64,000 nucleotides of DNA from Archegozetes longisetosus. Its lineage: Eukaryota; Arthropoda; Arachnida; Sarcoptiformes; Trhypochthoniidae. The stretch lies in assembly GCA_018873245.2 (NCBI GenBank), contig JAEMBT020000005.1, positions 12,136,001 to 12,200,000 on the forward strand. Reading direction: 5' to 3'. Below the pieces are notes generated by a model that was not told the DNA's origin, made no database searches, and saw only the letters and a list, made by a program, of their open reading frames with translations. Of the stretch, positions 25,801 to 37,789 are shown piece after piece (the stretch's first letter is position 1; each line of letters starts with the position of its first letter). Both the position numbers and the translations under genes were made by a program.

Positions 25801-28800
25801 GTTGAAATCGCACAGATTTAGATCCGACGAATAAGGCGAATGATTCCAAAGTTCATATTGCCGTGACTTGAGAAGTTCCTGAATGAAACTAATTTGTGTG
25901 GTCTGGCATTATCGTGGAGAAGGATTGGGAGCAGGAAGGTCTCCTGGAGCCATCTGGGAATCTCTCTTTCCAGAAAGCCCCTACATGCTTCTGCAGTGAC
26001 CGTTTCTCCTTCTTCATAGAGATGCCAAAATGCCACATCATTGAAATCCATGGTCAGGATTAGCCTCCTCTTCCTCTACCCTATTTCTTCTGATGGTATC
26101 GCTGGGGTCTTCTCGCCTCTCTTAAGCCAGAACTTGCGCTTGTCTCTCAAAGGAGGACTATAAAGAGACACCCAAGTTTCATCGTTGACGAGAGTCTGTT
26201 TCAAGCGGTTAGGATAGTGGCTCAGGAGCAGCAGATTGTGGCGGGAGGAAAGCCAACGACGTTTCATTTGATCTTCTGTGTTTTCATATGGCACTCACTT
26301 ACCCAGCCCCTTGGTCAGTTTGAGATATACAGTCAGCATCCGGTGGACAGATGACTTAGGGAGTTCAAGCCTGTGAGATAGCTCCCTTACGGACCAACCA
26401 TTTGATTCTTCAAGAAGTTCCCTCAGAGCTCTTACTCTGTCTTCATTTTCAGGAGCATTACGATGAAGCTCACCTCAAGGCTCTTCGATGCTTGTTCAAC
26501 CATCTCTAATGCCAGCAAGTCACCACTTAATAGTGCGAAGACGATAAGCTCCTCGGCCAATTGCAGCGATAAGGTCGCTGTAGATATAGGCACCCGAGCG
26601 GCGGAGCGGGAAGCCAAATTTTATGAACATTCGCTGTTCTATGTCAGTCACTGAACTAATTAACTTTCAGCGATTCATCGCTAAAGCGCAGAGTACTGAT
26701 ACACTTTGTAACTGACAGTTTCGAATACTCGATTGGGTTCCTTTCATAGTGAAGCGAATTACTTCCAGAACATTCGAGAAATTTCAAGAAATAGAAGCGC
26801 AGCTTTGAATGGGACAACGTAATAAAAGGCTGAAAATAATTATTGAATACTGATTTTAAAATAAAATCAAAATTTGTTTAGATTTGATATTAATATTAAA
26901 TACTAATTAAACTTTTAGAGTTAGTTCTCGAAGTGAAAGAAGTGATAACCTAGACATTGATGTAATTAGTGACACAGAAGTAGGGTAACCAAACGTCCAG
27001 ATTTGAGCTGAATAAATAAACACTTCTATCACAAATGCTTTATCTTATTTGATAATTCAGTTTATATTTATTCTAAGCTAATGTATTTTAACCTACTGAA
27101 ATTACTCGTCTTTAATTTCTTGTTCGGAACTTTACAACCATATTAAAGTTAACTTAAGCTACTCAATGCTGCAAAATCATGGAAGAAATTCAATCAATTT
27201 AAATTTTGTAGCTTTTTATATTCATTGATCACTGCAAATAAATTTTAAAATTAAGAAAATTTCAATGGGCGGATCCTTCTATATTTTTTGTTTAGTTTTC
27301 CAAATTTGGGTTCTACAAGACTTGGTCATCCTACACAGAAGTGGAAAGGAAGACAAATGGAAAAAGTGAATTTTTCATTAATGCTATTAACGAAAAGTTA
27401 CTTAAATGCAAATATTGTTCACAGAAGTATTCGCACAAAATTTCAAAAACTGTTATGAAATGACATTATCCTAATCAACATTCAATGTCTTCAAAGCAAA
27501 TGAAAATGACTTCTTTTTACAATACTAGTGCTCCAGAAGAACCAAAAGCCTTTTTATTAGTTTTAATGTTAGGCCTAAGTTCTCTGTGCTCGTGTTCAGT
27601 GCTCAATGGTTAGGTGCTCAAGCACGCGCTCATGCCCAGCAAAATTGAAGTGCTCAATGCTCGTGCTCGTTACCGAGCACCAAATGCTCGAGCATTGCTT
27701 ATTATTGAATATAATAATAGTTTCAAAAGTAATTCAAACGTCAATGTAAAAGATGACGTAAAAACGTTTGAGAACAAGAATTTTAATATTTGCAGTAAAT
27801 GTGGTAAAGATGGCAAATGAATGAATACTGGCAATAGTTGTAGCAAAAGTAACAATTAGTGACTAAAGCTTATCTCTAACTGGTCACACTTGGGAGTGGG
27901 GGGTCGGGAACCCCGTTAGACCCATTAGCCTGGATTTACCCGATGTCACAGTTTCAAAAAGTAAATTATCCTTAATTATTTTATGTATTCATTCGCTGTC
28001 TATTCATTTTTTATGATGAATATTTGTTCTTCTGGATTTTTAGAGCATCAAATACTAGAAATTTTAAAAATATTTCTATTCACATTATTGTTCATTCTAT
28101 TCAAAAATCAAAGAAATTCTTTTCAGATTCTTAAGGCTTATAAAAATAGTTGAAATATGAAATCAAACACTTAATTGAAGAATTTATTGTAAGAACAGCA
28201 TGAATAAATGCGTTTAAAGTATTCACTTATGTTTTCTTTCCAAAAAAATTTAATAATAATAATAAAAACATTTCACTTACTTTTTCAGCCACAGTCGATA
28301 ACTCAACCGCTGTATCGCTGCCCGAATTTCCGATGCCAACCACAACAACTTTCTTGTCTTCATATCCATCAGGCTTTTTATACGAATGTGTATGAGTTAT
28401 AGTCCCCTTAAACTTATGCTGATCTTTAAAAGTCGGCACATGAGGTTTTACATTAAGCCCCGAACAGACCATCACACCATCAAAAACATCATTAACTGTT
28501 TGGCCAGTATTTAGATTCTTAGCTGTTATTTTCCATCTTCCGGTTTCTTCATAATCACTGTTTGGTTCCAAACCCATGATATCATGTCGAAACTTCACAT
28601 AGTTTTTAAAACCAAATTGTTCTCCATAGATATCAAAGTATTTAGTCTGTTATTGTAATAAGATTATTAATTATTTATATGGTTTTAATCATCTTGCTAT
28701 AATTTTGAGCTTTTATTATAAGTTTTCGATGATATTTGTAAAAATTTTTCCTATTTTTATATCTTAGGGATAAAAATTCTTTTTATATAAATAGTATGAA

Positions 28801-30336
28801 GTTTTGTTAGACTTAGTTTTAATTATATCAAGACTTCTATAAATGTATGCAGTAGATTTTTGTTAGAGAAAAACTTTGAAATGTTAGTTATGTATGAATT
28901 AATTATATATATATAGTTCGCTAAACTTTATTTTCTGTGTCATTGATTTATTGTTTTGTTTCATTCAATATAATCTTAATACTGTGAATAAGTATTTGTA
29001 TCATTTTTATCTTTTATATTTACTAAGCGTAACCTAATTCTTGATTATATAATGAATAATTGCAAAAATATCTTTCGATTAAAAACAAGAAAAGAACTTG
29101 AAAGTACTGTATTGCAAATAATAAATCGATCGTACCCCTACGATAAAACTTATTTACATGTATACATAACACGTGTTTATATAAATCACAAGTATTTTAA
29201 TAGACATATTATTTCAATGAAAATGTCCAAGTAATATAATTGTTTGAAAGTCAAAATCTTATATGAAAGTGGTATCAAAGATCCGAAGAAGATTCATAAT
29301 ATGAGAGAGATATCCTTAAGAACTGTTTACAGAAATATTAGCAAAATTGCTAATAATTTGGGTATAGATCGGAAGGTTGGTTCGGATAGGCCGAGAATAT
29401 TGAAAACTAATGACTTGCGTAGAATTTAAAATCTTGCTAATAAGCAATAAGAATTTAAAATCTTTTGGTAACAATGAACGAATTATATTCTGATAGCTTT
29501 GTCTTTCAACAAGACAATGCCACTTCCCATACCGCCGCTCGATTATGCGAAAATTGGTTCAAAGACCAGAATCTCGAGGTTCTTGAGTGCCCACCTAATT
29601 CTCCTGATCTAAACCCCATATAAAATGTATAGGGAATTACTAAATACATACTTGAGAAATTGGAACCAAAGAATATTAAATATTGTAATGGCGCAAAAAT
29701 TAACTATTAATTTTTTATAATATATTATTTATAGTTAATGTATAATTAATATATGAAATATCATTATTATATATCGATGAATAAAAAAATTATATAAAAA
29801 TATAAAATGCCATTTTTTATGCTCTTAGGTTTACATGTAAATAAGTGTTATTGCAGGGGTATGATCGATTTATTATTTGCAATACAGTACTAAAACTTAA
29901 ATAGCATTTAAATTGAAAAATTTCGTAAAGAAATTTATAAAATAAAATTATTAGTAAAATTATAAGCTATTAGAATTTCAAGTGATCAGAAATGAACTTA
30001 TTCAATATTTGATTAAAGAAAATTTTCAATAGTTTAACTTAAACATAGAATGACATAGAACAATTGAATTACCATTATTGAGTTATGCAAGTAATTCGGA
30101 TACTCTGCAGGTGGCGGGAAATCGGAAAAAGCCGACATCTCTTTGCTTGAATTAATGATAGTCGACTTTGCAACTGAAGTAATACCTTCAACATTTTCTT
30201 CACGATACCTCCAAAGACCACCTGTATGATTAGTTTTCTCATAAACAACAACATCGAAACCTTCTTCAAGGCATGCTTTAGCTGCAGCCACACCCGAAGC
30301 TCCGGCACCAATAATACCGATTCTTAATTCGGACAT
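22825..30336 (-). CDS. Flavin-containing monooxygenase with an in-frame TGA
   Basis: NADPH/FAD enzyme oxygenating soft nucleophiles (N, S), normally ER-bound. Exons: 30336-30073, 28646-28281, 25217-24902, 23605-23123, 23021-22825; phases agree throughout. Seen: FAD motif GAGASG at residues 10-15, FMO signature FKGTITHTHSY, NADPH motif GIGNSG, ATGY motif in exon 4, and a hydrophobic C-terminal anchor (IVSGLTIFGLIVYFL) before the natural stop. Without the internal stop the product would be about 540 residues, the usual family length. A TGA at 23192-23190 interrupts exon 4 between LLKYF and SDHKLWRALCFGPC, both of which read as normal FMO. Terminating there gives about 453 residues without the anchor. 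It may be a recent pseudogene, a nonsense allele, a readthrough site or a base error. Architecture resembles vertebrate-type FMOs. Confidence 0.9.
23190..23192 (-). other. In-frame TGA stop inside FMO exon 4
   Basis: On the minus strand the codons run TAC TTT TGA TCT GAT. The reading frame continues open to the exon donor at 23122 and through the last exon, so this is a point nonsense change rather than a frameshift. Confidence 0.85.
24240..24830. other. GC-richer structured segment in FMO intron 3
   Basis: Base composition rises relative to the rest of the intron. The first part folds on itself: AAACTGGTGTTCTGAGCAC (24265 on) pairs imperfectly with the complement of GTGCTTGCGACACCAGTTT, with GGACAAATCTAGTCCGTCC near the loop. 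The second part has a minus-strand open stretch (24812-24624) reading KINDRWATLKAESRFLGSQV that I cannot assign. It is probably a transposable element fragment of unknown type. It does not fit the FMO protein. Confidence 0.45.
25304..27705. mobile_element. hAT-like relic in FMO intron 2, split by a mariner
   Basis: The left boundary CCAGTGCTCGTTTTATGAAG with TTCGAGCACCGAGCA resembles the inverted right boundary, where AGTGCTCAATGCTCGTGCTCG and CGAGCACCAAATGCTCGAG recur. These GTGCTCG subterminal repeats are hAT-like. Near the right end (about 27395-27500, plus strand) a BED-finger-like stretch reads LLKCKYCSQKYSHKIS and continues past a stop to HYPNQHS. No dimerisation domain or clean 8-bp duplication was found, so boundaries are approximate. 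Confidence 0.5.
25542..26819 (-). mobile_element. 1.28-kb mariner element with broken transposase
   Basis: Inverted ends CATTGTCCCACTCAAAGTTG and CGTTGTCCCATTCAAAGCTG are flanked by TA on both sides (25540-25541 and 26820-26821). The length is the usual 1.28 kb. The minus strand encodes a mariner transposase in pieces: a helix-turn-helix (WSVRELSHRLELPKSSVHRM, about 26390-26330), the first catalytic Asp in LVNDETWVSLY, the second in ILLHDNARPH, the third in SSDLNLCDFNCFGPL, then a C-terminus near 25620. Several stops and frameshifts inactivate it. It sits inside the hAT-like relic and within FMO intron 2, in the same orientation as the gene. Confidence 0.92.
29107..29887 (+). mobile_element. 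Internally deleted Tc1-like transposon in FMO intron 1
   Basis: Near-identical inverted ends of about 65 bp start CTGTATTGCAAATAATAAAT and are bounded by TA (29105-29106 and 29888-29889). The plus strand keeps a transposase helix-turn-helix (29244-29429, IHNMREISLRTVYRNISKIA). After a large deletion comes the C-terminal catalytic part FQQDNATSHTAARLCENWF and CPPNSPDLNPI (about 29500-29625). It is nonautonomous and opposite to the FMO gene. Confidence 0.92.
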
Positions 30337-31646
30337 GATTTAAACAGCTAAACATAAAAAACTTTTATGTATGGATCAGTATTTTAAATGACACATACGT
30401 AACATAAACTCTTTCAAGATATTAGAGAGTTACTAAGTATTCAATGCCCTTGCAAGGCTTTTATACCTGAACTTATGCTATTAAAAATACACTGGAGCCA
30501 CATTCTCTAACGATTGCAAATTGCAAAACGTAAGGCGTTTGCGAACAATTAATTGCAAGCCATCTACTCTTATTGTACGATGCGGCAATATTGCTAATCT
30601 CGCAGTTTTCGCAATCAAACCCTGATGTACAGTTTCAAGTCAGCCTTAAAGTGTTTAATGTGATGAAATTTGTTACGTATTACTTTGATTCTTACTTAGA
30701 CCTTGAGATCAAACTTTAAAGATCTGGACTCTCGTCCTGTTCCCCAAAAGCGAATCCCAAAATACTTTCCTTTGGAACTCAACCTTCAATTAACTTAGAG
30801 GAAATTTTATCACTTGTAATTACGATATACTAGTTAAGCATATAATTTTTATGTGACACATGACAGTTTTTCAGAATTCATGCAATGAGGAGTATTGCAT
30901 AAATAACTGAAATATGCAGTCATATGACGAATAAGTGCACAACTACTCTTAGTTGTAATGCTTTTTATAGAAATTAGAGACAACTTCTTTGCAGTTTTAA
31001 TCATATTTTCCTCATTGGAACATATTATTAAAATTTGTCTTAATGTAAAGTAAGACCTTAACATTAATTTAATGCAATAATCATCAAACCTTATATCTCC
31101 ACACAAGTCGTTACTGAATCCAATGCATCTTATAATGCTATGCAGTACACAAAATACTGTACCTAAAGTAAATAGCACTATTAAACTATATATTTTTAAA
31201 TCCTATATATTTTATATTTAAAAACTATATATTTTAAATTCTAATCGTATTAATCCATTGATTTAACTTGGGAATATAGAGCTACTTATTCCTTAGAACT
31301 TAAACAAAAATTATGTTAATCAATAAAAAATAATTCGATAAATAACAATTAATAGTCTTTTTGAGCCATCTTTTGATTTTAGTATGTTTAAGTTAATATG
31401 ATTAAGTTAAAATTAAAACTAAATTACTATATTCATTACACGTATAACCCATTCATTGTACATATAATATGAGCATTGCGAAAAATTTTAATTTCAAAAT
31501 TAAGAATAAAATTAAAAAATGGCCCAGAATTTATGTTAATTCTCATATGATTAATCATTTCCGATAATTTAGTATCGTTTTTAGAGAAATTTGGAGGAAT
31601 AAGTCGCTTTACATTCCATAGTAAGGATTAATTCTGATATTTGGTA
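30337..31646. other. FMO upstream/intergenic region
   Basis: Should hold the FMO promoter, but no clear TATA or initiator could be assigned. A 109-codon minus-strand frame at 30849-31178 has several Cys but no recognised domain; I treat it as unproven. Confidence 0.5.
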
Positions 31647-33042
31647 CTAATACCTGTTAGTAATATTTCTTCACTCACTTGATTTTATTTTACAATAAAA
31701 GATTTTAAAAGCCAATCAAAATTATTTTGTCGAAAATATAAACTATTCTAATAATCTTAATTTGATGTGGGAATCAGCTTAAATATTATTGTGCTTCAAA
31801 ATATTAATCTGCTTAAGCTTTCTAGAAAATCTTGAGATTTCTTGTTTTTTACAAACTTTTAATTAGTTAGTTTGGCGACAAAACTAATTTCGAATGAAAT
31901 TTTCTGAGAAACATTAAATTTAAAAATAAATTTAGCCATTAACAACACTAGCAATAACTAAAAGAACTAAAATAGCAACTCAGTTCAAATCATGACTAAT
32001 ACTCGTCGTAACGAGTATTGAACAAAACTAAATTTTCAAAAATTTTAGTAAACATTCAAGTATTTTAGTCAAATAAACTATCAATCAATCAACTTGAATG
32101 TGTTATTTCAGGAGAAAACATGTCAAGAAATTGTAATCATTGAAGAACTAGCTAGTTGTGCTAAAATCAATTTTTTATGTGAACAAGAAATTAGTAATTT
32201 ATATGATTTCGTATATCTCTTAAGTTATTGTTCCGTATAAAAAGTAAAACAATGCTTTCATAGTGTCAATCCTATATATTTCTACTATTTAGAAGAACTG
32301 ACTATTAGAGGTAAAATCATCAATTTATATAACAGATTACCTTCCTGAATTAGATATTTTATTAAATTCCATGAACAGAGATTTAATTAATAAGATGCTA
32401 TTGAATAGAATATATTAATAAAATTATACTCACGACGAAACTTACGTTAGAAATACCGTTAAGAAATTGAGTAGAATTGAATTCTTTTTGAAAATCTTGA
32501 AAACTTTTATGATAGTCATCCTAAAAGCTAATTTTAGCGTTTATTGGAGGATAATAAATTTTGAGTACATGAGCTTTAGCTAAAAGAAATTCTAAAGCAG
32601 TCGTTTCTATTCTGATGCATTCAGGTCTGAACAAAGTCTTAAATAAGAGGACAAAATATTCCAAAACTAAATTGAAGTTGTTTTCACAAACATCTGGCTA
32701 ATCTTGTTTAGTTATCTGTACATTATAAGAGATCCAGTGTAAATTTATAACGATAAAGATAAAAATTTCAAGAATTAATATTCAAATAACGATAAAATAG
32801 GATTAAACCAGATGTAAGGTTATTATTGATAAAATTGATAGATTTTGGCATAAATTGAGTGTAATTAAAAATTGTCTACAATTTATATAAACTATAATAC
32901 GACTAAATGTTTGTTCGTGTCTTTGTAACATTTTTATCAAAGTTTGATCATAGCAATTGTGAAAAATTTTGATTTCTTATTTGTTTAAGTTTTAGATAAT
33001 GTAAATAGTTTTGGTTAAGATTATGTAAACATTGATTATGAA

Positions 33043-34848
33043 CAGGCTGACCACCTCAGTTCGGGTCACTTACGTGAGATTTTGATACAAAGGGGGGGAG
33101 TAAGCGATTTTTTCAGTGAAACTCCCGAGATAAATCAATTTTACATTTAAGTTACATAAAACTTTTAGTACTGAGAATTGGAGCTCGGACATAAGCCAAA
33201 TTTTCAAACCCAACCCGTAAAAATAACAAATATTCATAATTCAATATTTTATTAAAGGGCGTTCATTACTATGATTCATTACTATAAAATTATTATATTC
33301 TGTCAGTTATTTTTTTTATAGAACTCAAAGTTTGATCTTGTAAATAGTAATTTACTTACATTACTTGGATCAAGAGATAATATTTTATTAGTTAATGCAA
33401 TACAAGCGTAGCTAAGGTTTCTCTCACTAGATAAATTTGTAGCAGAAATTGATAGTAAACTCACTAAAATTATGAAAAGACGCGGATATTTGAGTTTATT
33501 TTGTGCCAAAATTGCATTAGTGGAGTATTTAGTATAAAACGATGTGTTAAATCCAAATAATTCTGTACTTCAACATAACTTCTATTGATTGAGACTGTTT
33601 TCCCTGCAATATTAATAAAGTCTTAGAGACTGAAGAGTAGTGTTGTAAAAAGAAAATTTCTGGAGAAATAATCTCAAGAAACTTTCTAGAAATTTTTTAT
33701 CGGACAAAATTTCTCTTATGAGAAATTTTCTATTTCCTCAGCTCGAAATTATGTTTTAATTGAAATAATGCTTTAATTTAAGTGATATACAACATTAGCG
33801 ACTTAAATATTCAAAATATCACTTATTTTGGTCTTGGCATTCAAAATAATTACGGCGTAGGAAAAATAGTCTCGAGACTTTCTAGAAAGTTTCTCACCAA
33901 AGAGAAAATTTCTAGAAATTTTACATCACTACTGAAGAGTCAACTTTAACATCACTAGTAAACTTTTATCAGGAGTTTGTGTATTTTAGATATTAATACA
34001 CTCTGCAGTTGATTACAATAAATTTATCTTCATAATTAGCATTTAATTATTTTCAAGCAACATAATTTTGTTTATGTACGGGTTTTCGAGACAAATTTTT
34101 CAAACCCGACCCAACCCGTAAAATATTTTCGCTGACCCAACCCGACCCAAACCCGTAAGGGTTTGTGTTCTTGACGGGCTCCCGACGGGTTTAGGGTTTC
34201 ATGTTTGACCTCTACTGAGAATTACATCAATTACTAGCGAGTAATTAACTATATTTGAAGTGTATTTTTATTAGATTTTGCAGCTTTTAATTGAAATTCT
34301 TTGAAATGTAATCAGCGAACTCAATGCTAGACTATATGCAGATTTCTGCTCCGACCAAATCAATACTCATTTGACTTCTCTCGGCATCTCGTTATTTTGT
34401 TCATTTAAACACAATTCATACGAATCTGAGACAATACACTCTAAACTGTTTAATTTGACTTATGATTAGTTTTGTTTAAATTTATCTTTTCTTTATTTGA
34501 GATATTTTGCTTGCAATTGCAATTTTATATCTATTAAACTTTTACGCATACATTTTCGAAGGAAAACTTCAGATCTTGTATCCGGAAACTGAAGGATAAT
34601 TTTTGAGAGCTTTAAAAATGACATAAAAGTATTTTGCTTTACAGTTTATCGCTTCTTATTTTATGTCAATGTTTTTATGTCATTCTATGATACAAATCAA
34701 AATTATTCATTTTGAAATTGGTTTCTAATATATATTTTAAAATTTAAATAAATTTTCCAAATGCGTGAGACTCTCGCCTCACGCAAGTAATTGATGCGGG
34801 AGACGTGAGTCAGACCCCCCCCCCGATGCGTGAGAGGTGGTCAGCCTG
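33043..34848. mobile_element. 1.8-kb nonautonomous hAT element
   Basis: Perfect 15-bp inverted ends CAGGCTGACCACCTC are flanked by the 8-bp duplication ATTATGAA (33035-33042 and 34849-34856). The homologous spot in the other duplication copy (near 49964) lacks the insert, giving a direct empty-site comparison. No transposase was seen. Internally there are direct repeats of CCCAACCCGTAAAA (about 33205 and 34119) and a nested MITE. Confidence 0.92.
33638..33931. mobile_element. 294-bp hAT MITE nested in a larger hAT
   Basis: Ends TAGTGTTGTAAAAAGAAAAT and the mirrored AATTTTACATCACTA are flanked by a perfect 8-bp duplication CTGAAGAG (33630-33637 and 33932-33939). The interior is rich in GAAAATTTCTAGAAA-type palindromes. 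The same end motif marks the outer element at 46448-48140. Confidence 0.92.
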
Positions 34849-34898
34849 ATTATGAATATCCGAACGGATAAAAAACAGAATAAGATTTAGAGGAGATA

Positions 34899-35280
34899 CC
34901 AGGTCGTTCAGAAAGTTTTAAAGTGCAAGCGTCTTATCAAAGAAAAATTGATCTCGAGTCGGTCATTGAATTAGTTATTATTTCAAACCTAAAACCTATT
35001 ATTTTCATCAAAATCGAATTAATAGTTTTTATTTTTTTAACAATTTAAACCCTACGACTCAACATAACTTTCCAAATATTTTAATGGATCTCAGTCGAGA
35101 GTACGTTCGGACAATTGTTGAGTCTTAGGGTTTAAATTGTCACAAAATAAAACCTATTAATTCGACTTTGATGAAAATAATAGGTTTTAGGTTTGAAATA
35201 ATAACTAATTCAATGACCGACTCGAGATCAATTTTTCTTTGATAAGACGCTTGCACTTTAAAACTTTCTGAACGACCTGG
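34899..35280. mobile_element. 382-bp mariner-type foldback MITE
   Basis: Almost the whole element is two arms of about 160 bp starting CCAGGTCGTTCAGAAAGTTT, flanked by TA. The other duplication copy has a single unfilled TA at the matching position (near 50006). There is no coding capacity. Confidence 0.92.
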
Positions 35281-35767
35281 TATTTTAATTTTTCAACAAT
35301 ATGGAAGTCCGAGCTCGAGCTTTGAACTCATATGACATTACTTTGATCTTTACGAGAGTGAGTTTTCTTGATTTTCGCGATTTAAGTTTATTGTTAAGCA
35401 CATTTTTTATCGCTATTAATGTTAATATTATAAGAATTTTTTAAGAATGCTCAACAAAAGATATACTATTCATTGAGTAAAAATACATAAAGTTATCAAT
35501 TAATTTGTACTTTTCATATATCATATTCTCCTAATTACTTGTGAAAAACCTTTAATCAATTTTAAATTATGAGAATTTCAACATTAAATAAACTATAAAA
35601 TGAGAGAATGCACACATACATCAATGAGAAAAAATTGATTATTGCATAGGATTTTTAACCTTTAATATGTATTTTTGAGTAATGTATCAATTATTTGGTG
35701 CAGATTTTTCTCAAAACATTTGGTAACATCTATATAAATATCATTTATAACAATAATAAGAGTAATG

Positions 35768-35848
35768 TTAAGATAGACTGCAATCACTAGTCTCACAATT
35801 TCTACGTCCGGCTTCAATAGCTCTTCTTCTTAAACCTTCGACATATAC
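35768..35848 (-). pseudogene. Orphan duplicate of the INPP5E terminal exon
   Basis: An 81-bp exon with intact acceptor (TCTCTCAG), open frame and TAA. Its 26 encoded residues, ending in CSLS, are identical to the real terminal exon at 50572-50492. The two nucleotide differences seen (GTC/GTA and TTG/TTA) are both synonymous. No upstream INPP5E exons accompany it. It lies downstream of the gene on the same strand, so it could in principle serve as an alternative 3' exon; otherwise it is a dead duplicate. Confidence 0.8.
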
Positions 35849-36227
35849 CTGAGAGAAAAATCAAAATAATGTATAAATTCATATCTTTGTCATTAAGGAA
35901 AAAACCTAATAGACTTTAATTGAAAATCTGGGAACATCAAACCTCATAAAACTCAAGGACTAGTACAATTATAATTACCTATGCGTTTGAAAATCTTAAA
36001 AATAACTTTTAATTTCTATTCTGAAAAAAGATCTTAACATTCAACAGAAATTACTGTGAAACGAATTTACGAAACAAACTTTCAGCAAAGTACAGCCTAT
36101 TATTAAGTCAAGAGCTAAGCAATGAAATATCATTCATCTCTTAATGATAAGTATTGAGGCATTATCTCAAGGTTTAAAAATCTATTAGTTTTAAGTGTAA
36201 TTATGATAGAACTTTTTCACTTACACT

Positions 36228-36798
36228 ATTTCCTCTTTAGTATTTACATGATAGTATTACTCTTATTATAATTTAGTGATGCAGAAGTCCCATTGAAATA
36301 ATGTCGAAAAAATCTCGTTAGTATTTATCCCGATATAATTTATGCTCGTTGTTATTTGTTCAACTACTCAATCACTTCAATGTATAAGTGATTGATCACC
36401 TCATTATTATTTACTTGCATTATTTTTGAATAATAATGAACAAACAATTCTTAAAATTCGAAGAGATTGATTTTGATAAAAGCTACCAACAAGTTTGAGA
36501 TGCCAGATATGATACAACAGATGAATGAATACATTCTCTCGTAGATCAGTTTCTGACAATTCTTTCAAGCCATTGAACACGTTAAAAGACGAAATATATG
36601 TGACTAAAACAAAAACCTCAAACAAAAGTCAATCCTCAATTACTAGCAGACGAAATAATAATTTTTACAACAATTTGCCACCGAATAATTTTCTGTTAAA
36701 CAATCACTATACTTCATAGTTAACTTAATCATCATAAAAAATTTGAATTTTGAGATATTTATAGGTGTCTCGATAGTACTTAATCTTATTATTATTTA
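36228..36798. other. Intergenic DNA after duplication copy A
   Basis: AT-rich. Overlapping short frames on both strands (36407-36625 and 36525-36719) lack recognisable domains. No feature supported. Confidence 0.5.
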
Positions 36799-37763
36799 GT
36801 AAAGGAGGAAGTCCATTTTTTGGAGGTAATTGCAACATCGCAAAACCTATACCAAAATACTTGCCAGGTACAACTTACTACAACTGGCAAAATACTACAA
36901 CTTTGCTTATGGGAGTATAGTTGTTGAGTGCAGAGGTCACCTGCTAGATTGCTCTAGAGTTGTAATCGAAAATTGAGGAAAACACGAATACGAGGTGCTG
37001 AATTCTATTAATCCAAACATGCTGAACTGATGATGATGTTAATTTTTCAATAGAACATGGAAAATGGCAGTTTTCTTAAAATAGATAATAAATAATTTAT
37101 TCGCGAATAAACGTTGCGATTGGTGTGGTCTAGGCCATTGGGCCCTTCCAGTGCTCACTAGCCATAACTAGTCAGAGCCTGTCAGTGCTTTCCAGAACCA
37201 AACAAACTTTATTCAATAAGGCGGCAGGATCTAGAATCTCGAGAAGGTGCCGGCCATACCTGAGATAGCACAGAACTGTCATGACATGGGCACAACATCC
37301 GACAGTTCTAAGACCATTTTTCCACTGGCAACAGTACTCTGCCACAGTCTCGGCACCATATTTTTCTTTGTCTACTAAAACGTAAATCCCCCGAAACCTT
37401 TCGGCTGCCATGACGGTGTAACGTTTTTACCGAGGGTACTTAGCCAGGCTTGCTAATAGCAAGCCTGTTATCTGCCATCACCACGAAGAGGTGGCCCCCG
37501 TCACAGCCTCATGTTCTACCAGAATGATGTCATCACCATACGATTCAGCATGGTTGAATTAGTGGAAATAGACTCCTCATATGTCTGTTTTCCCTGAGCT
37601 TTATATTTGGATCCCTCTAGCGGCTAAATCCGGTAACCTACAATGGTGCGGTCAGCAACAAAGTTGTAGCACTAGACTTTGTGAGTATTTTGGTATGGGT
37701 TTTATGATGTTACAATTACCTCCACTGGTGCATAGAAAATGGACAACCTCCTTCTACAGACTC
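36799..37763 (-). mobile_element. Transposon remnant with a SWIM-type zinc finger
   Basis: Outer ends AAAGGAGGAAGTCCATTTT and the inverse of AAAATGGACAACCTCCTTCT are followed inside by GGAGGTAATTGCAACATCGC and its mirror, forming long imperfect inverted repeats. The minus-strand frame 37411-37172 contains YCCQWKNGLRTVGCCAHVM followed by LCYLRYGRH. This resembles the SWIM-like finger (CxC...CxH) found at the end of several arthropod transposase-derived proteins, though the first cysteines are rearranged. No catalytic domain was found. Composition is GC-richer than the flanks. Confidence 0.65.
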
Positions 37764-37789
37764 TTAAAATAATTACTAAGGAGATAATA

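Larger units (their letters stand above)
31647..36227. repeat. Segmental duplication, copy A
   Basis: Matches 48378-50935 in direct orientation, beginning at TTGGTACTAATACCTG and ending near AATTATGATAGAACTTTT. It contains the last INPP5E exon and its 3' flank. This copy is longer because of two transposon insertions (33043-34848 and 34899-35280) absent from the other copy. Homology stops before the penultimate INPP5E exon, so the phosphatase domain was not duplicated. Confidence 0.9.

Noticed and set aside
30849..31178. 109-codon minus-strand frame upstream of FMO
   Set aside because: No domain, AT-driven composition, no splice context; not enough to call a gene.
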